A stretch of DNA of 64,000 bases. Origin: Chondrus crispus. Lineage: Eukaryota; Rhodophyta; Florideophyceae; Gigartinales; Gigartinaceae. Position 1 is the stretch's first letter, and each line of letters begins with the position of its first letter. Below, in pieces: positions 53,045-64,000 of the stretch. The stretch spans positions 91,322 through 155,321 of the forward strand of contig NW_005179096.1 in NCBI RefSeq assembly GCF_000350225.1, read 5' to 3'. Both the position numbers and the translations under genes were made by a program. The notes under the pieces were generated by a model, which did no database searches, was not told where the DNA came from, and saw nothing but the letters and a program-made list of their open reading frames with translations.

Positions 53045-53560
53045 GTTTCAACCGAACACGCAACTCGCAGAAAGCAAATTGTCAGAAACGAGGATGCGTG
53101 ATGGGTCAAGACTGTGGAGGAAGTGGCTTCACTTACTGTGTGAATGAAATCTCAACCAAACATGCAACTCGCAGAATGGAAACTGTTAGAGAAACGGATG
53201 CGTAGTGGGTCAGAACTGTCAGAACGCAGAAGTGGCGTCTCTTACTGTGGATGGCATCTCAACCAAACACACAACTCGCAGAATGGAAACTGTTAGAAAA
53301 ATGGATGCTTGGTGGATCAGAACTGTGGCAGAAGTGGCGTCACTTACTATGGATGACATCTCAACCAAACACACAACTCGCAGAATGAAAACTGTTAGAA
53401 AAATGGATGCGTGGTGGATCAGAACTGTGGCAGAAGTGGCGTCACTTAGTATGGGAATGAGATCTCAACCGAACACGCAACTCGCAGAAAGGAAACTGTC
53501 AGAAAAGGAGATGCACGGTGGGTCAAGACTGCGGACGAGGGGCGTGGCATGGGCACGTGT
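53045..53560. repeat. Minisatellite, 102-107-bp unit, five copies
   Basis: (A/G)T(C/T)TCAACC recurs at 53045, 53149, 53256, 53358 and 53462. Units share CAACTCGCAGAA and TCAGAACTGTGG-type motifs. Part is open in one plus frame, giving 34-residue repeats, but this looks incidental. Confidence 0.85.
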
Positions 53561-53805
53561 CAATAGCAGAATATAGGTACTGAAATCTCAACTTGAAATT
53601 ACCGAATTCGGTATGGCATGGCTGTCCTTAACGACAGCCATTCATTGAGCTTTTGCATGCGGCATCAAATCAAAATGCGAGTAGGAGCATCTCATTTTTA
53701 CCGTTTCTATTCATTGAACCAAGCTTTAATAATAACGGCACAACCGTATGCATTGCCAAATGTGACAAAAGGCCTCCTTTGGGCTCTAGAGCAGTAAGAT
53801 CGCCG

Positions 53806-56800
53806 ATGTCTTGTCAATGCCCAGGTTCATGCCAAATCTTACTGCAGAACCACTTCCAGTTGCAAACCTGGTCGAAACTGTCACAGATGGGGCCTCAAAG
53901 CAAGAGTCGTTGGGTTCTTAAAAAACGCGGACCTTATGCAAAGCGTTCCGAAGATGTTGCATCACAAGGGACTACTTCGGATGGGCACGCACCATCTTCT
54001 TCTAAACCTCAGCTTGAAAGACATCGAAAAAGGGCAAGGCCATGTAGGCAACTGTCTACAAAGCCAGCTAAACGTCCAGGAGATGGGTTCATGTTACTAG
54101 ATGGTCAGTCAGAATCCTACGCTTCCCTTTTGAAAGACGGGCTTTTAAGCGACCTCCAAGAATACCAAGGCGTCATGCAAGACGGTGTGGAGGCAATTCC
54201 ATCAAGTCCACACCCCGAACGAGATGACACGATCCCTTGTGAAGAAAGCGAAGGAATTTCTGGATTAGACATTGGATTGAGCGTTGGGCAGGACAATGCC
54301 TACGAAGCTGAGGAGTCTGAGGAGCTGATAGACAGCATGTTCGAAAGCGCTTCTGGTGGAATTCGATTGACCTGGACAAATATTGCATCACTGATAACAG
54401 CAACTGGGAGCACGCGTCTCAGCGAGACTGCGTATCAGACACTGGCCAACTTTAGGAACTGGAGACCGAATGAAAGACAGCTCACTCTCAAACTGCCAAG
54501 TACATCTACTCTGAAGAGACGTGTTCGTCCATTTGCGAAATCCAACTTCTTCGTTCCTTGTCATGTAGAAATGTTTACTGTGGATTTGTCGAAGTCTGGG
54601 TCTAAGGCTGGCGTTGGAAAGTATACCTCACAGGACAGCGCTCTGACCATGATTGTAAGACCAAGCAACTGGGCGAAACTTGACTTTTTGACAGCAAAAT
54701 TGCGGGAGATGGTACAAGGAAGACAGCATGATATGGATCCGTCAATCGAGATACCGAGGTTCTCGGATATTGAAGACACTCCAATAATCAAGGATAGGGC
54801 TGGGAGTCTATCTGTTTATCGGATTCCAACCGAAGATGGTGTGACAGTGAAACTTCGAAAAGGGCTCCTTCTTAACATTACGTTTGAAACAAGTGACGTG
54901 GTGAAGGGCAGATTGATGCAAGCCCAGTTTGCAGTAACGTCCTCAACGAACATGAGATTTGATGCAGTTGTATCTTCCTTCTTTGTTTACGATGAGCCAA
55001 ACTGGACAAAACCGCAGGTGGAGTCCAATTCAAGGCGTACCAAAAGGATGAAGATGAAAAGACCAGAATCTCGGGCATTCCTTCCCAGTGACATGGTCGT
55101 CGAACTTGCACTCCCAGAACAGCCAGACGCCGAAGACTCGGAAGAACCAACGCAAACACCCTTCTTTGTGTATAGGATGTGGAGAAGACAGATCTGTGAT
55201 GACGACTACGCCACCAGCTTGGTTGTATCTTCTGAAAGAAATGCTTCGAATCTCACTGGCACGAATAGTGGCGTTTACAACCAGATGTTTGACAAAACCG
55301 TAGTGAAACGAGTATCTGCGGATGATAATCCAATGGACAAGGGTCATCGCGTCGATTTGGAAAGCAGTGGACGTTTGGAAGATGGAAGAAAGTACGTTGT
55401 CTATAGAATGTTTCTGTACTCTGATGGATTTACGCCGTACATTGGAAAGAAAGGAAGCATGGGTGGTGTATACATGCTGCCAATAGGCATGGCTCCGGAG
55501 AACCGCAATGGAGCAGGAGCCATCAGACCTATCGGGCTAACTCCTCCAAGGGTATCTACAAACGAGGTACTGGCGGCAGTTATTGATGATATCATTGAGG
55601 GGACAGAAAAAGGATTTGAGATGACCACTGCAAAAGGAGAGAAGGTTGTTCTTTTTCTCGATGTCGTCGGGTACGTTGGAGACTATCCTGCAGTGTCCCA
55701 TACTTTGGACCTATTAGGGCACTGCTCCAATGTTCCATGTCACTTATGTAGCTATGGTAGGTACAACAAGTCTGGTTTTTAAGGAAGCAAGTATTGTTAC
55801 ACAACCCGCATCCATTCCGACCATTCATCTTTCGCGAGAGATGAGAACCGGGCTACTGCATTGAAGAGATCCAAGCTATCCAGGGAGGAGTTGAAAGCCC
55901 TCGGAATGTATGACGCGGATACGTTTGAGACAAGTTTGCAGGCACTTAATCAACTCTCTGAGAAACTGCGACAAGTTCGCGCTCCTGTGCCTCGTGTACT
56001 CCGCAGTAGCAAACCGGCTGTTCCTGTTGTTTTTGATTCGTATCGCTCATGAGTTGTGGCTCACGATCATCTTTTCCTCGGGATTGGTCGCAACATCATG
56101 AATCTCTGTATAACATTGCTACCAAAAGATGTACGCAGAGATGCTGAGGCGATTGCCAAAGTGGCTTTGAAGGATGGACATCTCATATATCAGGAGAGCC
56201 TAATCAACCATGGCAAGCATGTGCTACATTCAATGACGATATCGTCTATGTACTGCCTGCTCTTGGTAGCACCACGGGCGATGAAAAGTGCTTGGTACGT
56301 GAACAAAATCACAGGCGAGAGAGAGAGCGGAAACTGTGATACTATCGATGAAGCTCTCGACCTCCTCGACCTGTTTTCCTCTCTCGTGAGCAGAACTCAG
56401 TACTTTCCGGAATCAAGAATAGATGGTAAGAGGTCATTAGACACACACAATGAAGAAGTAGGAACCAAGAGACTTCTGGAGATTCGTAATATGGCACTTC
56501 GTTACCTATCTCGAGTACATAAGCTGTGTCGCACAAACAGCTTTGCCTCCACTCATTTGGACAAACCAAACCTTCACAGACTGTTGGAGTTCTTCACACA
56601 TACATTGCCACTGTTCCGTAGTGTAAGACATGTACAAGAGTTGTTGTTTGAAAGCGCTCACCAGCCATTGAAGAGGGGGGTGGCTCAATCCAATATGGAA
56701 AACTCACAATTGCAGGCTATGGAACATCGTCTTGCCAACGACTGGAAGACTCGTCTGGCAATTGAAACTGAAGGCATTGACACTAGTGAGAACGGCTGGA

Positions 56801-56844
56801 GCTTTGAGACAGCGAAGTCAGTTTTAAATCTCGTCTGCAAATGA
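53806..56844 (+). pseudogene. CACTA-like transposase A, two in-frame stops
   Basis: ATG 53806 (MSCQCPGSCQ, Cys-rich start); the frame is open further upstream to 53653. 1013 codons in a single frame with only TAA 55780-55782 and TGA 56050-56052. The central part resembles Transposase_21 of CACTA/CMC elements: FLYSDGFTPYI (first Asp), GGVYMLPIGM, then DVVGYVGDYPA (second Asp) and CHLC. The C-terminal third has LDKPNLHRLLEFF and LFESAHQPLKR, a candidate catalytic Glu. It ends NLVCK. The paralogue on the other strand shows the residues expected at both stops (its DPYRSMLVAFDH against DSYRS-stop-VVAHDH). Assignment to CACTA is by motif spacing only. Confidence 0.6.
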
Positions 56845-59647
56845 GATTGACCACTGAAGAGATTGCCTTGCCTTCCATTTCACAACTGCCGTCTACAGAA
56901 TAAAGAGCAGATGAAAGCCGGTTCTTCCAATCGTTATTAATAATGTTATCCATTCCCTGTATATGGTCGTCATGACCGTTGGAATCTGCCATGGCTTGCT
57001 TAAGGGGCTGGGAAGCGCATTCGAAAACAAGTTCGGCGAAGTGCTGCACGTGACCCATTGCAGGGATAGAATGCATATAAAGCTCTAGAAGCCGATGGAT
57101 GTTCGGCTTGTCCAGCTCTTTCCCCGCCATAGTACTGCTTCGACAAAGGTCATTGCAGTTTCGTATGTACATCTTGCATTGGCGTTCCAAGTCTGCCATA
57201 TGCGCTGTGCCATCTTCGCGATTGTACCTTTTCACCTGCTCCAATCCATCCACATGCAGCTTAAGATACCAGTATGTCTTGCTGACAAGTTTGCTAAACA
57301 AACTGAAGTTCTGGGCAATTGAACACAGTGCCTGTTTGGATACATTAGATATTTCTTGAGGGCAGGATAGGTTATCAAAAATCTCTTTGAATACAGGAGA
57401 AGCAATCAATAATATCGAAAACGTTACCGATATGCTTTCCGTGTACATACTACTTGTACTGAAATTGTAGATGCGTGTCTCAGTTACCAGGCGGTTTGTT
57501 CGCAACAATGAACAGATTAACCCGTCTACCTGCTTTCTTCTAGTCGCGATAGGAAGGGACTTAAAGGCAAGGGTTAAAATATTAATTGCGTTACCAGCCA
57601 GGAGATGGTCGAAGGCAACAAGCATTGAGCGATACGGGTCAAACCTAGGGTTTGCAACTGGGACGTTGTGTTCGATCAGCGGTATCGTGGTTTTTTTCAA
57701 CGCGTTCTTCAAATACTGAGAAAAGAAAACAAAAGGACTTGCTTTCCTTGCTGCATCGTCATTTCCGTTCAGGCCCAATGCGTTCAGCTCTACATCCCAG
57801 ATACCAGAGGCCCGTAATGCCTTCGTTCTTTCTGCACTTCTCGCGAAACATGCGTCTGCGCTGTGAATATTTGTGCTGTATGCATGTCGCGATGCGAGTC
57901 TTTTAGGCCCTTTAAATCGCATGAACGAGCAGAGGTTGCATGGTGCTGTGCCATTCACTCCCACCACATCCAGGACATACCCAACCTCGTGGTAGTCGCT
58001 CACAAAACCAACCACATCGGTAAACAGCAGCAAATCCTCCCCACCGGCCTATCTGGCAGGTATACTCTCTGTTGATGATTTGACGAGGTCTGCTACTACT
58101 TGCTTCAGACTTTCCTTCGTTGACACTCCAGGTTCAGTCAGGGCAAGAACAAGTACTCGCTCTCTACTACTTCTACATTCCGGAGGATAGTTTAGGGAGA
58201 GACAATAGACACCCCCCGCTGAATCCGCTTTAAATTGGAACGGGGAAAATCCATCTGAATATAGTAAGATATGGTCAACAAAGTATTTCCTTCCGTCTTT
58301 AAGCTTACCATATGACGGTGAAATTTGGGATCGGGAGTATTGAAATGAAAGAGATGGCTGGTTGCCGGCCACCATGACGTCCACCACGGAAACCTTCGAA
58401 GCTGTATGAAATGAGATGCGTAAAGGATGATCAGCTCCATCGTCTCCAACCTCGCAAGCGAAGGATATGCACACGAGCTCAATTTGCTGCCCCCCCTGTG
58501 TTGATCTGTTGTGATGCTGAATTAGCACCATGACATAATCCAGCTCAGCACTGATATGTAGAACTGTGCTAATGTCACCAGCGCGCCACAGGTCCGTTGT
58601 TGACCGCCGAAATCCCTTCCATGTTCCGTAACGTAACTCCAATCTCGACGCTTCGGTCAGGGGTGGTCCGCCTCTCCATGACACTACGAGAGAGGTTGTG
58701 ACAACCCTGAACGTCAACTTGAAACATCTTGGATCTGCTCCGCTACACATATCCAGAGTGCACAATACTTCATGCGGAAATGGCGGTTCCTTCGGCAAGT
58801 GCAAGGTGACCACTCCTCCATCTCCCCTGTAAGCAGTGAGCAATGGGCAGGAGGGCGCGGTATCGTCGCCGGTGCTGGGAAGGACGTGAAGAGCGATGTC
58901 CAGAATGAGATCTCTATTTCGAACCATGGGAACGCTTTCGATAGTGGAGAACAGAGCCCCCCAGCTAGGGGAGATGGACTCTTTCGCAGCGCCTTTCACT
59001 ACATTCCATGTCTCGCGGCACGCCAAGTCCATCAAAGACCAAGATGATGGCAATATGACTTTGAAACGGCTTGAAACTGGCCCAACTCCCTGCAGTGACT
59101 GAAGCGTCTGTCTGGAGCCCGATTTCGAAGTATCTAAAATCGCCTCGCATTCCATGCTCATCACAAAACCCCACTCTCGAAGCAAAGGGGACAGAGTCCG
59201 ATAAACCGTAGAGTAGTCCGGAAACAATTTCCCCCCCGGCTCGTATTTCTTTAGAAGGTGGTTGAAACAGCTCCGAAAGATGTTATAACCAGACTTAGAG
59301 TACCAAACGGTCCCGGACACAAGTAAAACAGCCATTAAATTTTGCCACACGCTAAGCTTCTTCCATCCACGACAGATCTCTGCAACATCCAACTGCAGTC
59401 TTATATCATGATGCATTTCATCTTCCTCGTCCTGTGCACTGAGCCCGACCACCAGTTCATTTGTCGTACCCCTCAACTGTTCAAGTACCATATCTACCAT
59501 GCCACCCATGTCTTGCCCATTCGTTTCATGCATCTCCGCGACTAGAATTTCTTCTGCGAACTGCATTTCGTGGACCATAGGGGTTCCAAACCCCTCTATA
59601 GTCTCAAAACACACATCTTTATGATCTCTATCCTCCGCCTCTGCCAT
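56783..59647 (-). pseudogene. CACTA-like transposase B, one in-frame stop
   Basis: ATG 59647 (MAEAEDRDHK). 954 codons in one frame, interrupted only by TAG 58049-58051 just before LLLFTDVVGFVSDY. Motifs as in gene A: LLYSDGFSPFQ, GGVYCLSLNYPP, SDYHEV for the second Asp segment, CNLC, ELDKPNIHRLLELY, LVFECASQPLKQ. The conserved end SVVNLICR overlaps the end of gene A on the opposite strand, after which 13 extra codons run into gene A. The N-terminal 450 residues are weakly similar to gene A. Confidence 0.6.
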
Positions 59648-59965
59648 TTCTTCTTCTTTTGGTTCCGCTGCACCCGCTTCTCGGATTTCATCGCAACCTT
59701 TCTCCGCACCCGTACAGTTTTGTGTCGTTCCATCAGCACTGTGTGTTGAGGGAGCGGATGTATCTGCCAGATGAAATGTCTCTTCATGATGTTCTCCCTA
59801 CCGATCGTCGTACGCAATGCGACCCCTTCTTCCCCGACTCCCGAGCTGAAATATGTTCCGTCGCTTCCGATTTCTTTTCTTCATTAGCTGTTAGAAGCGA
59901 GGAAGACATCGGATGAGAGTGCAATTGGAGCCACCTCATACCAGACTCGTATTTCATGAGTGTGA

Positions 59966-60021
59966 ATGTAATCCAGGCTGATATCAGACTGTTGGCAGTC
60001 TGATATCAGCCTGGATTACAT
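59966..60021. repeat. 56-bp palindrome with 4-nt loop
   Basis: 26-bp perfect arms (TGTAATCCAGGCTGATATCA... inverted) around TTGG at 59992-59995. Lies 320 bp upstream of transposase B. Confidence 0.9.
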
Positions 60022-60399
60022 GCGTGCATCACACCTGTTAATTGGCTGACTGAAATTCTGTAAACATATTTTGCAGGTCATTGGCTTCCAACTCGAGTTG
60101 CTGTACACCTGGGCTGTGCTTTACGTGTTCATCCCATGGACAAAACGGAAATGACGTTTTATTGGTGCAGCATCATCCGTTTCGTCGTAAGAACCCAATT
60201 TAGATCGCAACCGGCTCACGTTTATAGCGCTGGAGGATACATTCGAGCTCCAAATGTATTCCCGAATCTCTATAAGTACGTTGCACTCATCCTTTGAGCT
60301 GACCTTAAGCCCACAACATCCATGAGCGGCGTGATACTAACGCCGTAGTGCCGCCACCCTCCCAGTGGATGAGATCCACAATGTGCTATCAACATTGAG

Positions 60400-60469
60400 C
60401 TACCATCACCGCAGGCGACACGATCCGCAGTGATCTACCATCATCGCAGGCAACACGATCCACAGTGAG
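60400..60469. repeat. 35-bp direct repeat, two copies
   Basis: CTACCATCACCGCAGGCGAC at 60400 and CTACCATCATCGCAGGCAAC at 60435, each followed by ACGATCC(G/A)CAGTGA. Confidence 0.75.
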
Positions 60470-61090
60470 ATATTAACGAAACTTCACAACTATCCCGCAC
60501 GTGATATGATCCTCCTAGTGCCACGAAACAGAGGGACCAACTGCCGGCAAAAGTCAACAACCTGAAAGTGCTGCGAATTTCAGGGGCACAGCTAACAGAC
60601 TCTACCCCCCAAAAACCGCCATCTGCGGCAGGACGAAGACGACTATCCGCAGCCATGTCGATGAAAAACATCCTCAGGCATGACTAAGAGGATCATCGAC
60701 AGACACAACTGTTGTGTCTGTTGCAGCTGCATCAATATTGATAATACATGTAGGTACTGGCCTACGAAACGCTTGTTTTCACATCCGTCAAGAGTGTCGT
60801 CAGGAAGCGATTCCGTTATCATTTCTTACATTTAGTTTAGTACTTTACAACCATTGCAAATGTAGTCCCCAAAACATTACATTACCAATTCCTAAACACT
60901 AAAAATGTCGTCCAGCAACATTATATTGTCGTCTCAGAACATGTGTCAACTACCATCCAAACCCAATATAAGTATTACTTCTGAAAACCACGATTATAGT
61001 GTTCACGGACGATACGTTCAGTGCTATTCCTGCATATTACATGTAACGTGCACAGAACGATGAAAGTAATAATTCAAAATATTACTAATG

Positions 61091-61280
61091 TATATTGTCG
61101 TTGGAAAACATTACCAGCGTTTACCCGAACGTTACATTTCACGTTTCTGTACGATATAAGTAATAATACAGTAAATGAATATTTTATATTGTCGTTGGAC
61201 AATGTTTAAAGTGTTTCAAGGAACATTATATTTAACGTTTCTGCACGTTTCATTTAGTGCCATCTAATATAATTATATGT
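61091..61280. repeat. Degenerate repeat of about 94 bp, two copies
   Basis: TATATTGTCGTTGGA recurs at 61091 and 61185. GAACGTTACATTTCACGTTT (61128) pairs with GAACATTATATTTAACGTTT (61221). Fainter echoes lie upstream (about 60850-61070). Confidence 0.5.
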
Positions 61281-61572
61281 AGTGTGCTGAAAAGATTCAT
61301 TTATCGTTTCAATAAACAGTGCCTATAATGATCACATACGCTAAGTATAGTGTTTCAATAACACATTATAAGTAACGTCCATTGTTGATGTTATAATGTT
61401 TAAAATGACATTATATCTATTGTTTACGGCTGATGCAAGTGGTACCCGAATTCTGATGTTTTCATCGTACACGGACGTTTTATTATCATTCCTGGAATGC
61501 TGATGTATTGTTGTCCGGACAATACTATTCTGGTATCCCAAAAACGTATCGTCCAAAAACATTACATATATC

Positions 61573-62798
61573 ATGACACGATATTACTTTAATGTTTCGG
61601 AATACTACAAGTATCGTGGTTCCTGGTACTTTGCCTCCGCAGTGGAGGGAAACGAGTTTGTACAAGATGGAAAAAAGTTTAGCTGGAGACTCAAAGATAC
61701 ATCCGTGCGATCGGATAACACCGCAAGCTCAGACGTGAGAAGCGCATTGATGGATGCAGATGATATGGACTATGCTCCAGCTAGTGCCATGGTAGAAAAT
61801 GCATGAAGGTTAACCATACGACGACTGTCTCACTTGACCAAAATACAATCAAAGATACACGCGAGCTAAATGCTCTTTCCAGACGCCTTCAGTATCTTGA
61901 GGAAGTGGTGAAAGGACAGCAATCCTCGATTACGACTGCACTATGGACTCAGAATCCGCTTCTCATTTCTGATGCAGGCTCCAATATTCCTCTTAAGTTT
62001 ATTTCGTTGCGTCTAGAGCATTGGTTACTCAAAACACCGACACGTCCTACCCCAGTTGAAATAACCCGTGGGACGAAGTGGTTTGCACAAGACTCATTTA
62101 AGGCGCGAGCGGACTGCACATTGCTCCAGTTTGATTCTATATCCGAAAGAGTCAAACCTCAGCTACGAACAAAGGTTTCCATTCTTCCGGAAGATTATAT
62201 GTGCCGGAAATCAGTTGTAAAGGAGACGAGTATATACTTTAGGAGCTTCCTAGACTTGTCAGAAGCACTCGGACCAGCATCACCGCAAGTTGTCAGAGAC
62301 GTGATCATCGCAAAAAGGCTGGAAAAAGGTACCGACAATTATGTATCTGCCAGAGTGATAGGCTGTATGGCCGGTCCCAACACTGAATCTCTTTCTGACC
62401 CGTGCTATATGACAACTGGAGATTCTCTTGCTGTTTTAAGGGATGGCGAGGATGAACAAAGGCACATTGTATTTCGTCGGGATTGCACTTGGGATTTCAT
62501 AGAGCAGACATACTCCTAACCACTGGAAGACATAAGGCTATCAGAGCTTAACTTCCAAGAACGCATTTTCGAGGTAATGAGTGCTGAAAACGTGGTCAGC
62601 GGACCATTGGACGGGAAGCAGTCGTTCTACTTGCGATGGAATCTTCAATCCAATCCTTTTCAATCTATATTTGCTGATGTAAATCGCAGCGACGTACTAG
62701 AAGTACTTCAAGTGCACGTCCCATTCATCTCTATCAAAGGGTCTGCCAATGTGAAGCAGTTCATCAATGTTGCCAAAGTTCTGGGACTCTTTAAGTAA
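61573..62798 (+). pseudogene. Unrecognised gene, frame-broken
   Basis: Three pieces: 61573-61806 (MTRYYFNVSE), 61803-62519 and 62577-62798. The first two overlap by ATGA in different frames; the last two are one frame broken only by TAA 62517-62519. Peptides look genuine (LNALSRRLQYLEEVVKGQQS, SFYLRWNLQSNPFQSIFADV) and about 400 codons result if joined. No family recognised. It lies convergent with the gene at 62892 and beside CACTA-like genes, so it may be an accessory gene of the same kind of element. Confidence 0.5.
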
Positions 62799-62891
62799 AC
62801 TCAATTCATTCATGCTACAGCAGTCTACCGCTTTACTCATTTATCACTTTGGTGAACTAAGAAGTTTCACTATCACATCAAATACGACCCC

Positions 62892-64000
62892 TTATAAATC
62901 GAAGTCGTGGACCATGACCACATCCTCATCGTCTTCGACTTGATACGCCTGGATTTCATCCTCACCATCCACCACGATCAGATCATCATTATCCTCGTGA
63001 TGTGAACCTGAACGGACCGGGGGATCGTGCACGGAGTTGTACATATCCACGGACATCACTAGCTTCTCCTTCAAAATACTGGACAGTTGCTGTGGAAGCT
63101 CACCCCGCTTTTCTCCCTGTCCTTCAGTCAAAATATCTGAGTAGAGAGATCTCAGTCGCGACGGCCATGATTCATTGTGCTGATCCTGGCCATCCACTTC
63201 ATGCAATATCTGCTCGAGAAAATGCACCCCTCGCTTCGATCACCTTCATCAGCATGATCTCCCGGAACAGGACAGCAGTCATGTAAATCACACGAAAGGA
63301 TTCCTTGGATATTGAATAGAGGTCTTCGTCACTGCCACACCTGGTAAAAGCAACCAAGAACTTCAAGGCGACGTGCATGGCATTGAGTCGGATAACAATT
63401 TTTCGAGCCTCCTTCCTTCCATCCTTGTCTTTCGTCTCAACATCATACGTAGTGATAAATATGAAGGGATCGCTTTCAGAAATCAGCTTCTTCCATGCTA
63501 TCAAATTCAAGGGGTTTAACTCAGCGACCGACCTCATAGCAGTACGACAGGTTCCGTCTGGGATATATTGGAGGTTCATGTGCGGGCGGGGTGGATTCTC
63601 ATATTGGAATGAGACTCCCACTTCACTTTGGAAAACATATGAGAAGTTTTGAAAGAAGGATTTCCGCCCAAGCTCCCTGGACTTGTTCAGAAACTGATTA
63701 CCCATCTTGGAAACGCGGCGAACGATCTCAAACCTAATGTATTCGTCCTTGATGAATCCAATTGGCTCATCTTCCCCCATCTTATTGCTTCGACGCCGAG
63801 CCACACGCCGGGCCTTCTTGATGGCCGTTGAAGCAAATTCTTCGTTGAAGAAAGACTCGACTGTGATCATTCTTATGTAGCCCGGCCTCAGCCAAAAAGG
63901 TTTCTCAGCGGTCTTCAGCTTCCCGCGGATGTTCGGATGTACCATATCGAGTGACTTCGTCCCAATACTCGGTTGTTCATTGCATTTGCAATCAAGCTCT
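62892..64000 (-). CDS. Unrecognised gene with acidic tail, 5' end outside the window
   Basis: The minus frame is open from the window edge (ELDCKCNEQPSIGTKS) through MVHPNIRGKL at 63945 to 63199. After a 1-nt shift near 63218 it continues 63227-62892 (HFLEQILHEVDGQDQHNESW). Features: a basic stretch (KKARRVARRRSNK), a long mixed alpha/beta-like region, and a strongly acidic C-terminus (VEDDEDVVMVHDFDL). The shift makes this copy probably inactive. No family recognised; partner of the convergent gene at 61573-62798. Confidence 0.5.

Larger units (their letters stand above)
59648..61572. other. AT-rich spacer between divergent genes
   Basis: Contains the palindrome at 59966-60021, a 35-bp tandem pair at 60400-60469, and from about 60700 AT-rich DNA with degenerate repeats. 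No gene seen. Confidence 0.4.

Noticed and set aside
53205..53576. Plus-strand ORF encoding 34-residue repeats
   Set aside because: It is the translation of the minisatellite; unit lengths vary (102-107 bp) and break the frame elsewhere, so coding is unlikely.
55780..56052. Alternative genetic code
   Set aside because: TAA, TGA and TAG each interrupt paralogues here, while TAG and TGA end intact genes elsewhere in the window; reassignment does not explain this.

Overview
This window is eukaryotic nuclear DNA made almost entirely of nested and decayed transposable elements. No confident single-copy host gene was recognised. A red alga with a Chondrus-like repeat landscape is my best guess. 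The reasons are chromodomain Ty3 and Ty1/copia LTR elements nested in one another, compact coding blocks with few obvious introns, an NB-ARC gene fragment, and PIF/Harbinger-type and CACTA-like transposases. This is inference; no rRNA, tRNA or marker gene is present to confirm it.

Layout. (1) 1-424: flank with the 3' end of an unrecognised gene. (2) 425-15396: a 15.0-kb Ty3 chromovirus on the minus strand (element 1) with about 1.05-kb LTRs and target duplication GTACT. It has an intact gag, a pol in the -1 frame, and a chromodomain. A further 5.9 kb lies between pol and the 3' LTR and holds an antisense ORF and an internal fragment of an NB-ARC gene. (3) 15401-19167: a gag-less Ty1/copia element on the minus strand; element 1 inserted exactly at its edge. 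(4) 19168-26324: DNA-transposon-like genes, namely a broken Harbinger-type transposase (+), a SAP/Myb-like pseudogene (-) and a chromodomain-like pseudogene (-), with a 63-bp palindrome. (5) 26325-34093: an old, 3'-truncated Ty3 relative (element 3). (6) 34094-34687: an inverted, truncated LTR. (7) 34853-49956: a second 15.1-kb Ty3 copy (element 2, duplication GAAGC). It sits inside the integrase gene of another copia-like element (element X), whose halves lie at 34688-34852 and 49957-51815. (8) 51.9-53.6 kb: two minisatellites with periods of about 105 bp. (9) 53.8-64 kb: two convergent CACTA-like transposase genes broken only by in-frame stops, an AT-rich spacer with a palindrome, and two further unrecognised genes, one running off the window.

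Two observations stand out. All three Ty3 copies end gag in a slippery heptamer plus TAG. It is followed at once by a potential four-way RNA junction with no unpaired nucleotides at the junction, and two of its base pairs co-vary between diverged copies. Also, elements 1 and 2 share a constant border next to a variable cargo slot downstream of pol; in element 1 the slot holds an NB-ARC fragment. All comparisons were made by eye on the sequence given.
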